A stretch of 32,136 nucleotides of DNA from Clostridia bacterium (GCA_030533005.1 JAUNJX010000026.1:1-32136), one strand, 5' to 3'; counted from the stretch's first letter, positions 8,512 through 17,124 are shown. Notes: generated by a model from the sequence alone, not told the origin. Program-made: numbers and translations.

Positions 8512-9924
8512 ATGAAGAAGCTGTTCCTTTCCCCCATGATCGCGCTTATTCTTTGCGCGGCGCTGCTGCTGGGCGGCTGCGCTTCACCCGCGCCCGCCAA
8601 AGCACCCGAACTGTCGGACGCGCCCGTGCCCACAGCGCTGCTTGCGCCCACGCCTGTTCCCACGCCCGCGCCCACGCCGGTGCCCGCGGAAAGCGAATAT
8701 TACCGGGACAGCCGGATGCTGGCCTACGCGGATCACATCGCGGGCGCGGGGCTCAACATACAGCCGGGCGAGGAGGTGCTCATCAGCGCCCCCGTCTACA
8801 CCTCGGAGCTGGTGGACTTGGTCGCGGAGGCGTGCTACGCGCGCGGCGCGTGCGCGGTCAACGTGGTGTATGGCGACACCGCGCGAAACTATTCCGCCAT
8901 GCGGCATCTGAAGGATAAGGATTACAGCGAGCTTGTGTTCGATTCCACGCTGGCCTCATGGCTGAGCGGGGAAAACTCCAGCGTCTGCTATCTTTCCATC
9001 ATAAGCCCCCGCTTCGATCTGGAGCGGCCGGACGCGGCGGCGCGGGAACAGTACAGCGAGGCGGCGAAAAAATTCCTGTATAGCATCAAGGATTGGGACA
9101 AATCCGAATTCCCGCCGGATAAAAGGTGGTGCGTCGCCGCCTGCGTGAATCCGTCCTGGGCCAAAAAGGTCTATCCGGATCAGAGCGACGCCGAGGCGAT
9201 CTCCATGCTGTGGGAGGATATTTTCTCCTTTGTGTATCTGGACAAGACCGCGACCACGGCGAGCATCGCGGCTGTGCGCCGCAGCGAGCTGGACGAGCGT
9301 GCGGCGATATTGACTGAAATGGGTATCGAATCGCTGCATTTTGTGGGCGGGGATACCGACATTACGGTGCGCCTGCATCAGCCGCACAGGTTTCAAGGCC
9401 CCACGACGGTGGATGCGCACGGGGAGGAAACGCTCCCCAACATCCCCTGCGAGGAATGCTTTACCATGCCCGAAAAGACCGGCGTAAACGGGACGGTCGC
9501 CGCAAGCCGCCCGCTGGTGCTCTCTAACGGCACGGTGATCGAGGATCTGCGCATGACGTTTGTGGACGGGCGGCTTACGGAGTATGCGGCGTCCACGAAC
9601 GAGGAAGCGTTTGCGGCGCTGCTGGAGGAGGAAAGCATGCGCTATCTTGGCGAGGTGGCGCTCGTTTCTGCGAATTCCCCCATCTATGCTACCGGCAGGG
9701 TGTATTATACGACGCTCTTTGATGAAAACGCGACCTGCCACATGGCCATCGGGCATGCGTATCCGGACTTTAACCTGCCTGCGGGCACGGAGCCGGACGA
9801 GCAGGTAAACGCGGGAGACAACCATATTGATTTCATGTTCGGCACGGACGATATGGCGATCACCGCCACGCTTCTTGACGGTACGCAACGCCCCATCTTC
9901 CAAAACGGCGTCTGGGCATTTTGA
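8512..9924 (+). CDS. M29-family metalloaminopeptidase with lipoprotein signal peptide
   Basis: A 470-residue protein. It opens with a lipoprotein signal (lysines, hydrophobic core, lipobox LLGGC, lipidated C23), a Pro/Thr/Ala-rich linker (about 24-60) and then a full M29 (AmpS/AmpT-like) aminopeptidase. Family marks are LNIQPGEEVLI near 81-91, NIPCEE at 310-315, YLGEVAL at 378-384, DENATCH ending at H410, and NHIDFMFG with H438 and D440; E315, E381, H410, H438 and D440 fit the expected metal ligands. M29 enzymes remove N-terminal residues from peptides and are normally cytoplasmic without a leader, so a surface-anchored version is unusual. ATG 8512 was chosen because GGAGG precedes it and the signal peptide begins there. 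It lies 22 bases after the hybrid kinase, likely in one operon, suggesting peptide scavenging linked to that sensor. Confidence 0.9.
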   Translation: MKKLFLSPMIALILCAALLLGGCASPAPAKAPELSDAPVPTALLAPTPVPTPAPTPVPAESEYYRDSRMLAYADHIAGAGLNIQPGEEVLISAPVYTSELVDLVAEACYARGACAVNVVYGDTARNYSAMRHLKDKDYSELVFDSTLASWLSGENSSVCYLSIISPRFDLERPDAAAREQYSEAAKKFLYSIKDWDKSEFPPDKRWCVAACVNPSWAKKVYPDQSDAEAISMLWEDIFSFVYLDKTATTASIAAVRRSELDERAAILTEMGIESLHFVGGDTDITVRLHQPHRFQGPTTVDAHGEETLPNIPCEECFTMPEKTGVNGTVAASRPLVLSNGTVIEDLRMTFVDGRLTEYAASTNEEAFAALLEEESMRYLGEVALVSANSPIYATGRVYYTTLFDENATCHMAIGHAYPDFNLPAGTEPDEQVNAGDNHIDFMFGTDDMAITATLLDGTQRPIFQNGVWAF

Positions 9925-9941
9925 GCAGGGAGGAAAAGCAG

Positions 9942-10988
9942 ATGCAAAACAAGAAGATACAGGTAGCCATCGCGGGCTTTGGCATGTCCGGCAAGATCTT
10001 CCACGCGCCCTTTTTGCACGCGGACGAACGCTTTGCCATCAAAAGGGTGTATGAGCGCGCCACCGAGCGCGCGAAGGAGGAATATCCCTATGTGGAGGTC
10101 GTAAGGGATTTTTCGGCGCTTTTGCGCGACGATATCGACCTTGTCGTGATCTCCACGCCCAACCAGACGCATGTGCCCTTTGCCAAGGAGGCGCTCACGG
10201 CGGGCAAAAACGTGGTCGTGGAGAAGCCGATGGCGGCGACCGCCGCGGAGGCTGCGGCGCTTTGCGCGCTGGCGCGGGAAAAGGGCGTGCTTTTGAGCGT
10301 TTATCAAAACCGCAGGCTGGACGGCGATTTTCTCACCGTCAAGCAATTGATCGAGGCGGGGCGCTTGGGCGAGGTGCTCCATTACGAGGCGCATTTTGAC
10401 CGCTTTGTGACGGGCAAAAGCGCCAAACGCTGGAAGGCGGAGGGCGGAAACGGCGTCGATATACTCTATGATCTCGGCGTGCACATCATCGATCAGGCGT
10501 ACGCGCTTTTCGGCATGCCCAAAGAGGTCTACGCGGATCTTAGAAAGCAGCGGGAGGAATCCGCAGGCATAGATAACTTTGCGGTGATCCTCTATTACGA
10601 TACGCTGCGCGCCATCCTCTCCGCGGGCGAGGTCGTGGCACAGCCGGGGCCGCACTACATGGTGCACGGCCGAAAAGCGAGCTTTCTTAAATACGGCATG
10701 GACGTGCAGGAGCAGGCGCTTGTAGGCGGCGCGCGCCCGCCCATGGTCGATTGGGGCGAGGACGCGCCGGCCGGCTACGGCATGCTCTATACCCCGCAAA
10801 ACGGCGTGGTGCAGGCGGAGACGATCAAGACCTGCAAGGGCGATTACGGCGGATACTACGATAACCTTTACGCCGCGCTGACGGCAAACGCCGCGCCGCT
10901 TGTGCAGCCGGAGGAGGCTGTGGCGGTGCTGCGGATCATCGAGGCCGCGCAGCAAAGCGACGCGGAAAAAAGAAGGATCGCGCTATAG
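9942..10988 (+). CDS. Gfo/Idh/MocA-family oxidoreductase
   Basis: A 348-residue NAD(P)-dependent dehydrogenase acting on a sugar, inositol or related polyol. The Rossmann motif AGFGMSG (about 11-17) is followed by KIFHAPFL, a pattern typical of the YdgJ/IolW-like subgroup. EKP at 94-96 contacts the nicotinamide, and D177, H181 and D184 in DLGVHIID form the family's catalytic motif. The C-terminal half carries the usual alpha/beta substrate domain. ATG 9942 with AGGGAGG upstream is preferred over TTG 9921, which would start inside the Shine-Dalgarno region of this gene. It starts 17 bases after the aminopeptidase stop and ends just before a strong terminator, so it closes the operon begun by the hybrid kinase. 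Its substrate and link to peptide or signal genes are unknown. Confidence 0.92.
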   Translation: MQNKKIQVAIAGFGMSGKIFHAPFLHADERFAIKRVYERATERAKEEYPYVEVVRDFSALLRDDIDLVVISTPNQTHVPFAKEALTAGKNVVVEKPMAATAAEAAALCALAREKGVLLSVYQNRRLDGDFLTVKQLIEAGRLGEVLHYEAHFDRFVTGKSAKRWKAEGGNGVDILYDLGVHIIDQAYALFGMPKEVYADLRKQREESAGIDNFAVILYYDTLRAILSAGEVVAQPGPHYMVHGRKASFLKYGMDVQEQALVGGARPPMVDWGEDAPAGYGMLYTPQNGVVQAETIKTCKGDYGGYYDNLYAALTANAAPLVQPEEAVAVLRIIEAAQQSDAEKRRIAL

Positions 10989-10995
10989 CGCAGAT

Positions 10996-11027
10996 AAAAA
11001 AACGCCCGTCATTTCGGGCGTTTTTTT
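10996..11027. terminator. Bidirectional intrinsic terminator between two convergent operons
   Basis: AACGCCCG (11001-11008) pairs with CGGGCGTT (11015-11022) around a 6-base loop, flanked by an A-run on the left and a T-run on the right. It can end the dehydrogenase operon on + and the second hybrid kinase on -, whose stop is at 11036. Confidence 0.9.
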
Positions 11028-11035
11028 GTTGCCTC

Positions 11036-14000
11036 TTATTTTCTGCGCGCGATCGCCGCGGCGATGGTCGCATACAGCAGCGTCGGGTCGATGGGCTTTG
11101 CGACGTGGGCGTTCATGCCCGCCTCGCTGGTTCTGTCTTTATCCTCTGTAAAGGCGTCCGCCGTCATGGCGATGATGGGGACGGTCGCGTCGGGTCTTGG
11201 CAGCCGCCGTATCCTGCGCGCCGCCTCCAGCCCGCCCATCACGGGCATGCGCACGTCCATGAGGATAACGTCGTAAAAGCCCGCGGGCGCGATGCGGAAT
11301 TTATCCACGGCCACCCTGCCGTCCTGCGCCACGTCCACAATGCAGCCCTTATGCTCCAGCAACCGCTGCGCGACGATGACGTTCATGGCGTTGTCCTCGC
11401 ACAAAAGCACATGTAGGCCCGCGAGGCTTGCATGCGACGCGTTTTCCGTCTTGCCTGTGCATTCCAACGCGTCCGACAAGGGCGCGTACAGGTCTACGGT
11501 GAACGCCGTGCCCTGCCCCGGCGCGCTTTCCACATGGATCGTGCCGCCCATGGCGTCCACGAGGTTTTTGACGATGGCAAGACCCAGCCCCGTGCCCTGC
11601 ATTTCGGGGGCGGCGCCGCTTTCCTGCGAGAAGGGCTCAAAGAGCACCTTTAAAAACGCCGCGCTCATGCCCATGCCGTTGTCGCGCACATAGAAGCGCA
11701 TGCCGTGCAGCCCTTCACAATCGGGGAGGGAGACGGCGGAAAACTCCACCCGGCCGCCCTCCGGCGTAAACTTTGCGGCGTTGGAAAGCAGGTTAAAGAA
11801 GATCTGGTTAAAGCGCAGCTTGTCCACCAAAATGCAAGCCGTGTCGGCCGCCATCTCAAACACGAAATCGATATGCTTGGCGTCCATCATGGGCTGTATC
11901 ACCGTTTTGACGCTTTGCGTGAGCGCCTCGAGCGAATAGGGCTCGGCGTGGAGCTCCACCTTGCCGCTCTCGATGCGGCTAAGGTCGAGGATGTCGTTGA
12001 TCAGCCCCAGCAGGAAGTGGCTGGAGGTATCGATGTTGTTCAGGTATTCGATCGTGCGCGGCGGATTCTCCTCCTCGCGCGCGAGCGCCGCCATACCGAT
12101 CACGGCGTTGAGGGGCGTGCGGATGTCGTGGCTCATGCGGGAGAGGAATTCGCTCTTGGCGCGGTTGGCTTCATTGGCTGTGTCTACGGCCTCCTGCAAA
12201 ATTTGCTTCTGGCGCTGCTCCTCCTCGTAAAGATCCGTGATGTCGCGGCGGATGAGGATGATCTCCTCGTGCGTGTCGTCCAGATAAAACGCGCGCGTCC
12301 TTTTGCGAAGCGTGCGCCCGTCGCCTGCCCGCACCCGGTAAACAAGCTTGATGACGGGGTCTTTTGCAAGCCCCTCCTGTAGTTTTTTGACGGAGAAGAA
12401 CCCTTTGCACGCCGCCCGATCGTTATGGATGACCGTTTCCGCGATCATGCGGCGGAATTTTTCGTCAAAGTCGAAATGCTCATGCGGAACCAGATCGCCA
12501 AAGCTGTCCGTGCCCTGCACAAGATGCGCGATCCCGCTTTGGGCGTGGATGACCATGATGGATTCGATCTCCTCCTCCATGATGCTTTCCACCGCAAGCC
12601 GATCCTTTTTGGCGGCGTCGATGTTCTGGCAGTATAAAAAGGCGACGATATCCCCCGTGTCGGGGCGCGCGACGGTCGTGATCGCGGTTTCCACCCAGCG
12701 AAGCCCCCAGGAACCGAGCCGGCGGCGGTAGACCAGGCGCGCCGACGCTTCGCCGCGCGCAAAGCCGCGCAGCAGCGCGTCTATGGAAAGGGTCTCCTGC
12801 AGCGCGGCCTCGTCCGTTTCGGACGCGACGTCGGAGAGCTCGCGCGCGAACACCGCGTCGGCGTCGCTGCCGGGGGAAACCTCCGCAGCGCCGGGAAACG
12901 CGACGTGGTATTCTTCGATGATCCTGCTGCTTAGATTGATCTGGTAATAAAAGACGGAGCTGCGGATCATTTCCTGCCGCAGCTGCAGCTCATGCTCGTA
13001 GCGCTGCCGGTTCTCCTGCTCCCGATCGACGTTGATGGAAAAGCCTACAGCCAAATGCGACTGACCCTTCGCTTGGGGCAGGCGCGAATAGTATAAATGC
13101 TGCCATTCGTATTTCCCCGTCAGGCGGTTGAGGATGCGGAAGGTGTATTCGGCGCGCGCGTCCCCTTGGAACAGCTTTTCGTACAACGCCTCATAGCCGG
13201 GCACGTCGTCGGGATGGACGGTGCCGTCCTCGCAGAAGGTGCGGGGCACATCCTTGACCACGCGCGGATAGCCAAGCGGAGAAAAGCGCTCGAACTCCTG
13301 TGTGAAATCGCCGTTGTCGATATTGTAGGTCCAGAACGAGATGCCGCTGCTGCGGCTGGCGATCTCCATCGCCGCGCGGCGGGTCTCCAATTGCAGCTGC
13401 GTGCGCTTTAGCTGGTCGATGTCCGAATAGGAGGCGGACAGCACATATTTCTCCTCGCTGCGCGAGACGATCTTGGCGTGGATGTTGAGCCATTTATATA
13501 CACCCTTGCCCGAAAGCAGGCGCATATCCACGTTGACGCCGCGCTGCTCCCGTAAGCACGTCATCACCTCGTCCAGCACGCGCTGCACATCCTCGGGGTG
13601 GATGGGGCCAAGCACGCCGTAGCCCGTATAGCGCTCCCTTTCCGCGCGGGTCGTGTCCAAAAGCTCGTAATAGCCGTCGTTGATATAGACCAGCTCGAGC
13701 GTTTGTGTCGCGGGATAGAAGTGATAGATGCCCGCGCCGCCGGGGAGATTTTCCAAGAGCATCCGGCGCTGCTCCTCCAGATGATCCTGCGCGGAGACCT
13801 CGGATAAATACAGGTTGAGGAAGGTCTCGCCCGTCTCGTTCGGGAGGAGCCGTCCGAATATTTGCAGGCGCACATAGCTTTCGTCTCCCTTTTGCAGCCT
13901 GCATCGGGCACGGAAGCTTCTGCCGCCGCCGCTTGCATCCCGCAGGGTGTACAAAAGCGACTCGATATCCTCGGGATGTACGCATTCGAGCACGTTAAGG

Positions 14001-15160
14001 CCGTAGCGCAGCTCAAACTGCGCGCGCGTCATGCCCAGCATCGTGCAAAAGCCGTCGTTCGCGTAGAGCAGGACCGCCGCGCGCTCGCCCGTGCGCTTCA
14101 CGCGCGCAAAGCCGCCGGGCGTATCGTTCATCAGGCTTTCCAGCGTCTTTTTGTCGCTTTCGATCCGGGCGTTGAGGTCGCGGCGCGTCAGCATCACCGC
14201 GATGTAATCGCCGATGGCGACAAGGCGGTCGATGCGCGTTTGCTGCTGGCGCGGGTCGTCTATGCCCAGGAATCCGATGACGTCGCCGTCGCGCCGCAAA
14301 GGCACCGCCACGAGCGAGCGGATGCCCTGCGCCTGCAAAACGGCCTTCTCCTTCGCGCGCGCTTCGCTTAATGCGCTCACGTCCGGGATGTCGATATAGC
14401 TGTCCTCGTCAAAGGCGCGTATCCAAAAGGACATCACGTCGAAGGGAACGCCCTGCAGATTCTCCTTTTCCGGCCTTACGCCAAAAGCGCAGACCTCATA
14501 GGTGTTGTCCGCGATGCGTTTTTCATGGTTCAATTCAAATACATACGCCCTGTCCGCCGAAAAATAGCTTAACAGCTTTTGCAGCGTCTCCGCGATGCCC
14601 TTATTGCAATCCGGCTGGGAGAGAAGGTCGTGCGCCGTTTCATTGAGCACGCGCAGCTGCTCGTCCGCCTCGTAGAGCGTGACATAGGCGTTGCGCTGTT
14701 CGGTGATGTCGTTGGTCACGGCAAGATGCACGGGCGCGTCCACGCCGTCGATATAGCAGACGGAGCTGCACGAGCGCACCCACATGGGCGTGCCGTCCCG
14801 CTTGTGCACGCGATACACGATGTCCGCGGGCACGCGCTCGTCGGCACAGCGCGCCGCCGCGGTCAAGATGCCCGGCAAGTCCTCCGGCTCGATCAGGTCG
14901 ACAAGGCCGTTGGGAAGCTCCGCTTCAAACTGCGCGCGCGTGTAGCCGAACATGCTGTAATACCGGTCGTTGGTGAAAAGATAGCCGATCTTGCCGCCGG
15001 TCAGGGTCGCGGCGGACACGCCGCCGTTGATGTTCTCCATGATCACCTGCAATTGCTCGGTCAGCATTTGCGCGCGGCGTTCCGCTACGGCAAGCTCCGC
15101 AGAAGCGTTGCTCTGCGGCTGCCGCGGCGCGGCAGCGTCATTGGGTCGTTTTTCCGCCAT
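11036..15160 (-). CDS. GAF/multi-PAS hybrid sensor histidine kinase / receiver
   Basis: A 1374-residue cytosolic hybrid kinase. Domains in order are PAS (about 35-165, closing with TNDITEQR), GAF (about 172-338, with SLVAVPLRRDGDVIGFLGIDD), about five further PAS-like modules (345-985), HisKA with H1011 in SRMSHDIRTPLNAVIG, the ATPase domain (NLLSNAAKFTP near 1127, GTGLGLAIVKN near 1190) and a receiver (about 1250-1370) with D1302 in ILMDVRMP. From about residue 470 on, it matches the kinase at 4251-8489 module by module (for example YKWLN versus YRWLS, and KYEWQH versus NYEWQH), showing duplication. The ATG at 15160 has AGAGAGGA upstream; an in-frame upstream start at 15250 lies in the leader and is not favoured. 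No membrane segment or DNA-binding output is present. Signals and phosphorelay partner are unknown. Confidence 0.93.
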   Translation of the reverse strand: MAEKRPNDAAAPRQPQSNASAELAVAERRAQMLTEQLQVIMENINGGVSAATLTGGKIGYLFTNDRYYSMFGYTRAQFEAELPNGLVDLIEPEDLPGILTAAARCADERVPADIVYRVHKRDGTPMWVRSCSSVCYIDGVDAPVHLAVTNDITEQRNAYVTLYEADEQLRVLNETAHDLLSQPDCNKGIAETLQKLLSYFSADRAYVFELNHEKRIADNTYEVCAFGVRPEKENLQGVPFDVMSFWIRAFDEDSYIDIPDVSALSEARAKEKAVLQAQGIRSLVAVPLRRDGDVIGFLGIDDPRQQQTRIDRLVAIGDYIAVMLTRRDLNARIESDKKTLESLMNDTPGGFARVKRTGERAAVLLYANDGFCTMLGMTRAQFELRYGLNVLECVHPEDIESLLYTLRDASGGGRSFRARCRLQKGDESYVRLQIFGRLLPNETGETFLNLYLSEVSAQDHLEEQRRMLLENLPGGAGIYHFYPATQTLELVYINDGYYELLDTTRAERERYTGYGVLGPIHPEDVQRVLDEVMTCLREQRGVNVDMRLLSGKGVYKWLNIHAKIVSRSEEKYVLSASYSDIDQLKRTQLQLETRRAAMEIASRSSGISFWTYNIDNGDFTQEFERFSPLGYPRVVKDVPRTFCEDGTVHPDDVPGYEALYEKLFQGDARAEYTFRILNRLTGKYEWQHLYYSRLPQAKGQSHLAVGFSINVDREQENRQRYEHELQLRQEMIRSSVFYYQINLSSRIIEEYHVAFPGAAEVSPGSDADAVFARELSDVASETDEAALQETLSIDALLRGFARGEASARLVYRRRLGSWGLRWVETAITTVARPDTGDIVAFLYCQNIDAAKKDRLAVESIMEEEIESIMVIHAQSGIAHLVQGTDSFGDLVPHEHFDFDEKFRRMIAETVIHNDRAACKGFFSVKKLQEGLAKDPVIKLVYRVRAGDGRTLRKRTRAFYLDDTHEEIILIRRDITDLYEEEQRQKQILQEAVDTANEANRAKSEFLSRMSHDIRTPLNAVIGMAALAREEENPPRTIEYLNNIDTSSHFLLGLINDILDLSRIESGKVELHAEPYSLEALTQSVKTVIQPMMDAKHIDFVFEMAADTACILVDKLRFNQIFFNLLSNAAKFTPEGGRVEFSAVSLPDCEGLHGMRFYVRDNGMGMSAAFLKVLFEPFSQESGAAPEMQGTGLGLAIVKNLVDAMGGTIHVESAPGQGTAFTVDLYAPLSDALECTGKTENASHASLAGLHVLLCEDNAMNVIVAQRLLEHKGCIVDVAQDGRVAVDKFRIAPAGFYDVILMDVRMPVMGGLEAARRIRRLPRPDATVPIIAMTADAFTEDKDRTSEAGMNAHVAKPIDPTLLYATIAAAIARRK

Positions 15161-15294
15161 CGTGTGTGTCCTCTCTGTAGGCGTATTTACGGTAGAGAAA
15201 GGGCTGCTGTTATGATAAATAAAGGGGACGATAAAATATGCAATGCGCAAGGGATGCGCATGCCCAGAAACATTTATTGCTTATATACCCATAT

Positions 15295-15323
15295 ATTCTA
15301 CAACATCCGCCGTCCATTTACAA
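15295..15323 (-). promoter_or_regulatory. Sigma-A-like promoter of the second hybrid kinase
   Basis: On the minus strand TTGTAA (15318-15323) and TAGAAT (15295-15300) are separated by 17 bases. Transcription would begin near 15288, leaving a leader of about 128 bases before ATG 15160. The leader holds the palindrome ATGCGCAT (15254-15261) and a weak local hairpin, but no riboswitch that I recognise. Confidence 0.5.
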
Positions 15324-15430
15324 CGCTTTATCGGGAAAAATGTGAAAAAAATGCAACATGCGCATCCACGCATGCACGCGGGGCTATAGGAAAGCAGGCG
15401 GCAGCTTAGCCCGAACAAAAAACAGAACCA

Positions 15431-15483
15431 ATATTTGGTTCCAAGCCCGCGACATCGTTGTGCCTTTGGGGGGAACCAAATAT
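15431..15483. repeat. 12-bp inverted repeat in the intergenic region before the Rieske oxidoreductase
   Basis: ATATTTGGTTCC (15431-15442) is exactly inverted as GGAACCAAATAT (15472-15483), 29 bases apart. The region 15161-15613 carries no gene. It holds the leader and promoter of the minus-strand kinase, this repeat, and a GC-rich structured segment at 15544-15578. A weak TTGTGC/TATGGC pair with a 17-base spacer overlaps the right arm, so the repeat may be an operator or a transcript hairpin for the gene at 15614. Confidence 0.6.
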
Positions 15484-15543
15484 GGCTCTATCCATAAGAT
15501 AGCACGGGACGCCCCGCGCGTCAATATCCTGCGAACAAACAAA

Positions 15544-15578
15544 GGGGGCGCTACGCACGCGCCTTAAATAAATCCCCC
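15544..15578 (+). other. Possible leader hairpin upstream of the Rieske oxidoreductase
   Basis: GGCGC (15547-15551) pairs with GCGCC (15559-15563), and outer G residues from 15544 could pair with the C-run at 15574-15578. It lies 36 bases before the start codon and about 20 bases before the Shine-Dalgarno GGAGGTGG. It could influence translation, but the pairing is short and imperfect. Confidence 0.3.
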
Positions 15579-15613
15579 GCCTTTTGCGCATACTGCTGCG
15601 GAGGTGGTAGTCT

Positions 15614-16924
15614 ATGCGTTCCCTATGGCGAAAGATCACGCTTCCCAAATTTGAAAGCCTGCGGCGGGATATCAAAACCGACGTGCTCATCATCGGCGGC
15701 GGCATGGCGGGCATTTTGTGCGCGCATATGCTTGCGCGGGCGGGCGCGGACTATGTTCTTTTGGAGGCAAGACGAATCTGCGGCGGCATAACCGGGGACA
15801 CCACGGCCAAGATCACCTCCCAGCACGGCCTGCTCTACGCCGATCTTATCGACCTGTTTGGCGTGGAGCGGGCGCGCATGTACCTTGCGGCCAACGAGGC
15901 GGCGCTTGCGCAATACCGCGCGCTTTGCAAGTCGATCGACTGTGATTTTACGGAGAGGGACGCCTTCACCTATGCCCTGTATGATCGGAGGAAGCTCGAA
16001 CGGGAGGCTGCGGCGCTCGCGCGCATTGGCTTTCCGGCGGCGCTTGCGGATACGGTTCCGCTCCCCTTCCCCGTCGCGGGCGCCGTGCGCTTTCCCAAGC
16101 AGGCGCAGTTTCATCCGCTCCGCTTCGTGTCCGCGATAGCGGACGGGCTCAACATCTATGAAAACACCGAGGTGCGCGAGCTGCGCGGTCGTACGGCGGT
16201 CACGGAGGGCGGCAGCGTCAGCGCAAAGCGCATCGTTGTGGCAACGCACTTCCCTTTTCTCAATAAGCATGGAAGCTATTTTATGAAGCTGTACCAGCAT
16301 CGCTCCTATGTGCTTGCCTTTGCCGGCGCGTTAGATGTGGGCGGCATGTATGTGGACGAAGCGGAGGACGGCCTGTCCTTTCGCAATCAGGAAAATTTGC
16401 TGCTGCTGGGCGGCGGCGCGCACCGCACGGGCAAGAAGGGCGGCGGCTGGCGGGAGCTTTCGGATGCCGCATCGCGGTATTATCCCGGGGCGCGCGAGGT
16501 TTGCCGCTGGGCCACGCAGGACTGCATGACGCTGGACGGCGTGCCCTATATCGGGCGGTATTCCAAAAACACGGACGGCCTCTATGTGGCGACGGGCTTC
16601 AATAAATGGGGTATGACCTCCGCCATGGCGGCGGCCATGCTGCTTTGCGATATGGTGCAGGGACGCGAAAACCCGTATGCGGACGTGTTCTCTCCCTCAC
16701 GAAGCATGCTTAGGCCGCAGCTTGCCCTAAACGTTTGGGAGGCGGCAGCGAGCCTGCTCACCCCCTCCGTCAAGCGCTGCCCGCACATGGGCTGCGCGCT
16801 CAAATGGAACCCGCAGGAGCGTTCGTGGGATTGCCCCTGCCACGGTTCGAGGTTTGAGGAGGATGGGAGCCTGATCGACAACCCCGCGACGGGGGACTGG
16901 AAGCAGCCGAAGAAAAAGCGGTAA
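15614..16924 (+). CDS. FAD-dependent oxidoreductase with C-terminal Rieske [2Fe-2S] domain
   Basis: A 436-residue flavoprotein of the DadA/glycine-oxidase-like fold, similar in layout to Bacillus YhfW. The N-terminal dinucleotide-binding motif IIGGGMAG (about 26-33) is followed by E52 in LLEARRICGGITG, and the C-terminal flavin segment YIGRYSKNTDGLYVATGFNKWG lies near 315-337. A short Rieske domain ends the protein: C389-x-H391, then C407 and H410 in CPCHG, which together ligate a [2Fe-2S] cluster. The cluster probably carries electrons between the flavin and an unknown partner. The ATG at 15614 has GGAGGTGG 6-13 bases upstream. No signal peptide is present. The gene seems to stand alone; its substrate is not known, with amino acids or amines as family guesses. 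Confidence 0.9.
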   Translation: MRSLWRKITLPKFESLRRDIKTDVLIIGGGMAGILCAHMLARAGADYVLLEARRICGGITGDTTAKITSQHGLLYADLIDLFGVERARMYLAANEAALAQYRALCKSIDCDFTERDAFTYALYDRRKLEREAAALARIGFPAALADTVPLPFPVAGAVRFPKQAQFHPLRFVSAIADGLNIYENTEVRELRGRTAVTEGGSVSAKRIVVATHFPFLNKHGSYFMKLYQHRSYVLAFAGALDVGGMYVDEAEDGLSFRNQENLLLLGGGAHRTGKKGGGWRELSDAASRYYPGAREVCRWATQDCMTLDGVPYIGRYSKNTDGLYVATGFNKWGMTSAMAAAMLLCDMVQGRENPYADVFSPSRSMLRPQLALNVWEAAASLLTPSVKRCPHMGCALKWNPQERSWDCPCHGSRFEEDGSLIDNPATGDWKQPKKKR

Positions 16925-16943
16925 AGCATGGGCAAGGCGGGAT

Positions 16944-17081
16944 TCATTCGGCGAGATAGATGGATTTTAGCAAGGCGATCCCGGTTGGCGTTTTGAACAC
17001 CTTTTTACCGCGATTTCCGATACCGTCATCCCTGTGCCTCCTAAATTCGGCGTATTGCTTTTGCATATCGAATTCTAGCAT
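16944..17081 (-). CDS. Possible small ORF or gene remnant (45 aa), unrecognised
   Basis: An ATG at 17081 with GAGG about 9 bases upstream opens a 45-residue frame ending in TGA at 16944. The peptide is basic in the middle (QYAEFRRHRDDGIGNRGKK) and ends in a short hydrophobic helix-like stretch. It may be a tiny gene or the remnant of a larger one; no promoter was found for it. It fills most of the otherwise empty interval 16925-17210, and chance is a fair alternative. Confidence 0.2.
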   Translation of the reverse strand: MLEFDMQKQYAEFRRHRDDGIGNRGKKVFKTPTGIALLKSIYLAE

Positions 17082-17124
17082 AAGGAAAGCCTCATCGACA
17101 ACAGGATGCGATCACAAACATGTA

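Noticed and set aside
8640..8700. Repetitive CCC-ACG-CC tract as a DNA repeat element
   Set aside because: It encodes the Pro/Thr/Ala linker of the lipoprotein aminopeptidase and is explained by protein sequence.
15161..15250. N-terminal extension of the second hybrid kinase from an ATG at 15250
   Set aside because: These 30 residues lie within the predicted leader, and the ATG at 15160 has a strong AGAGAGGA site directly upstream.
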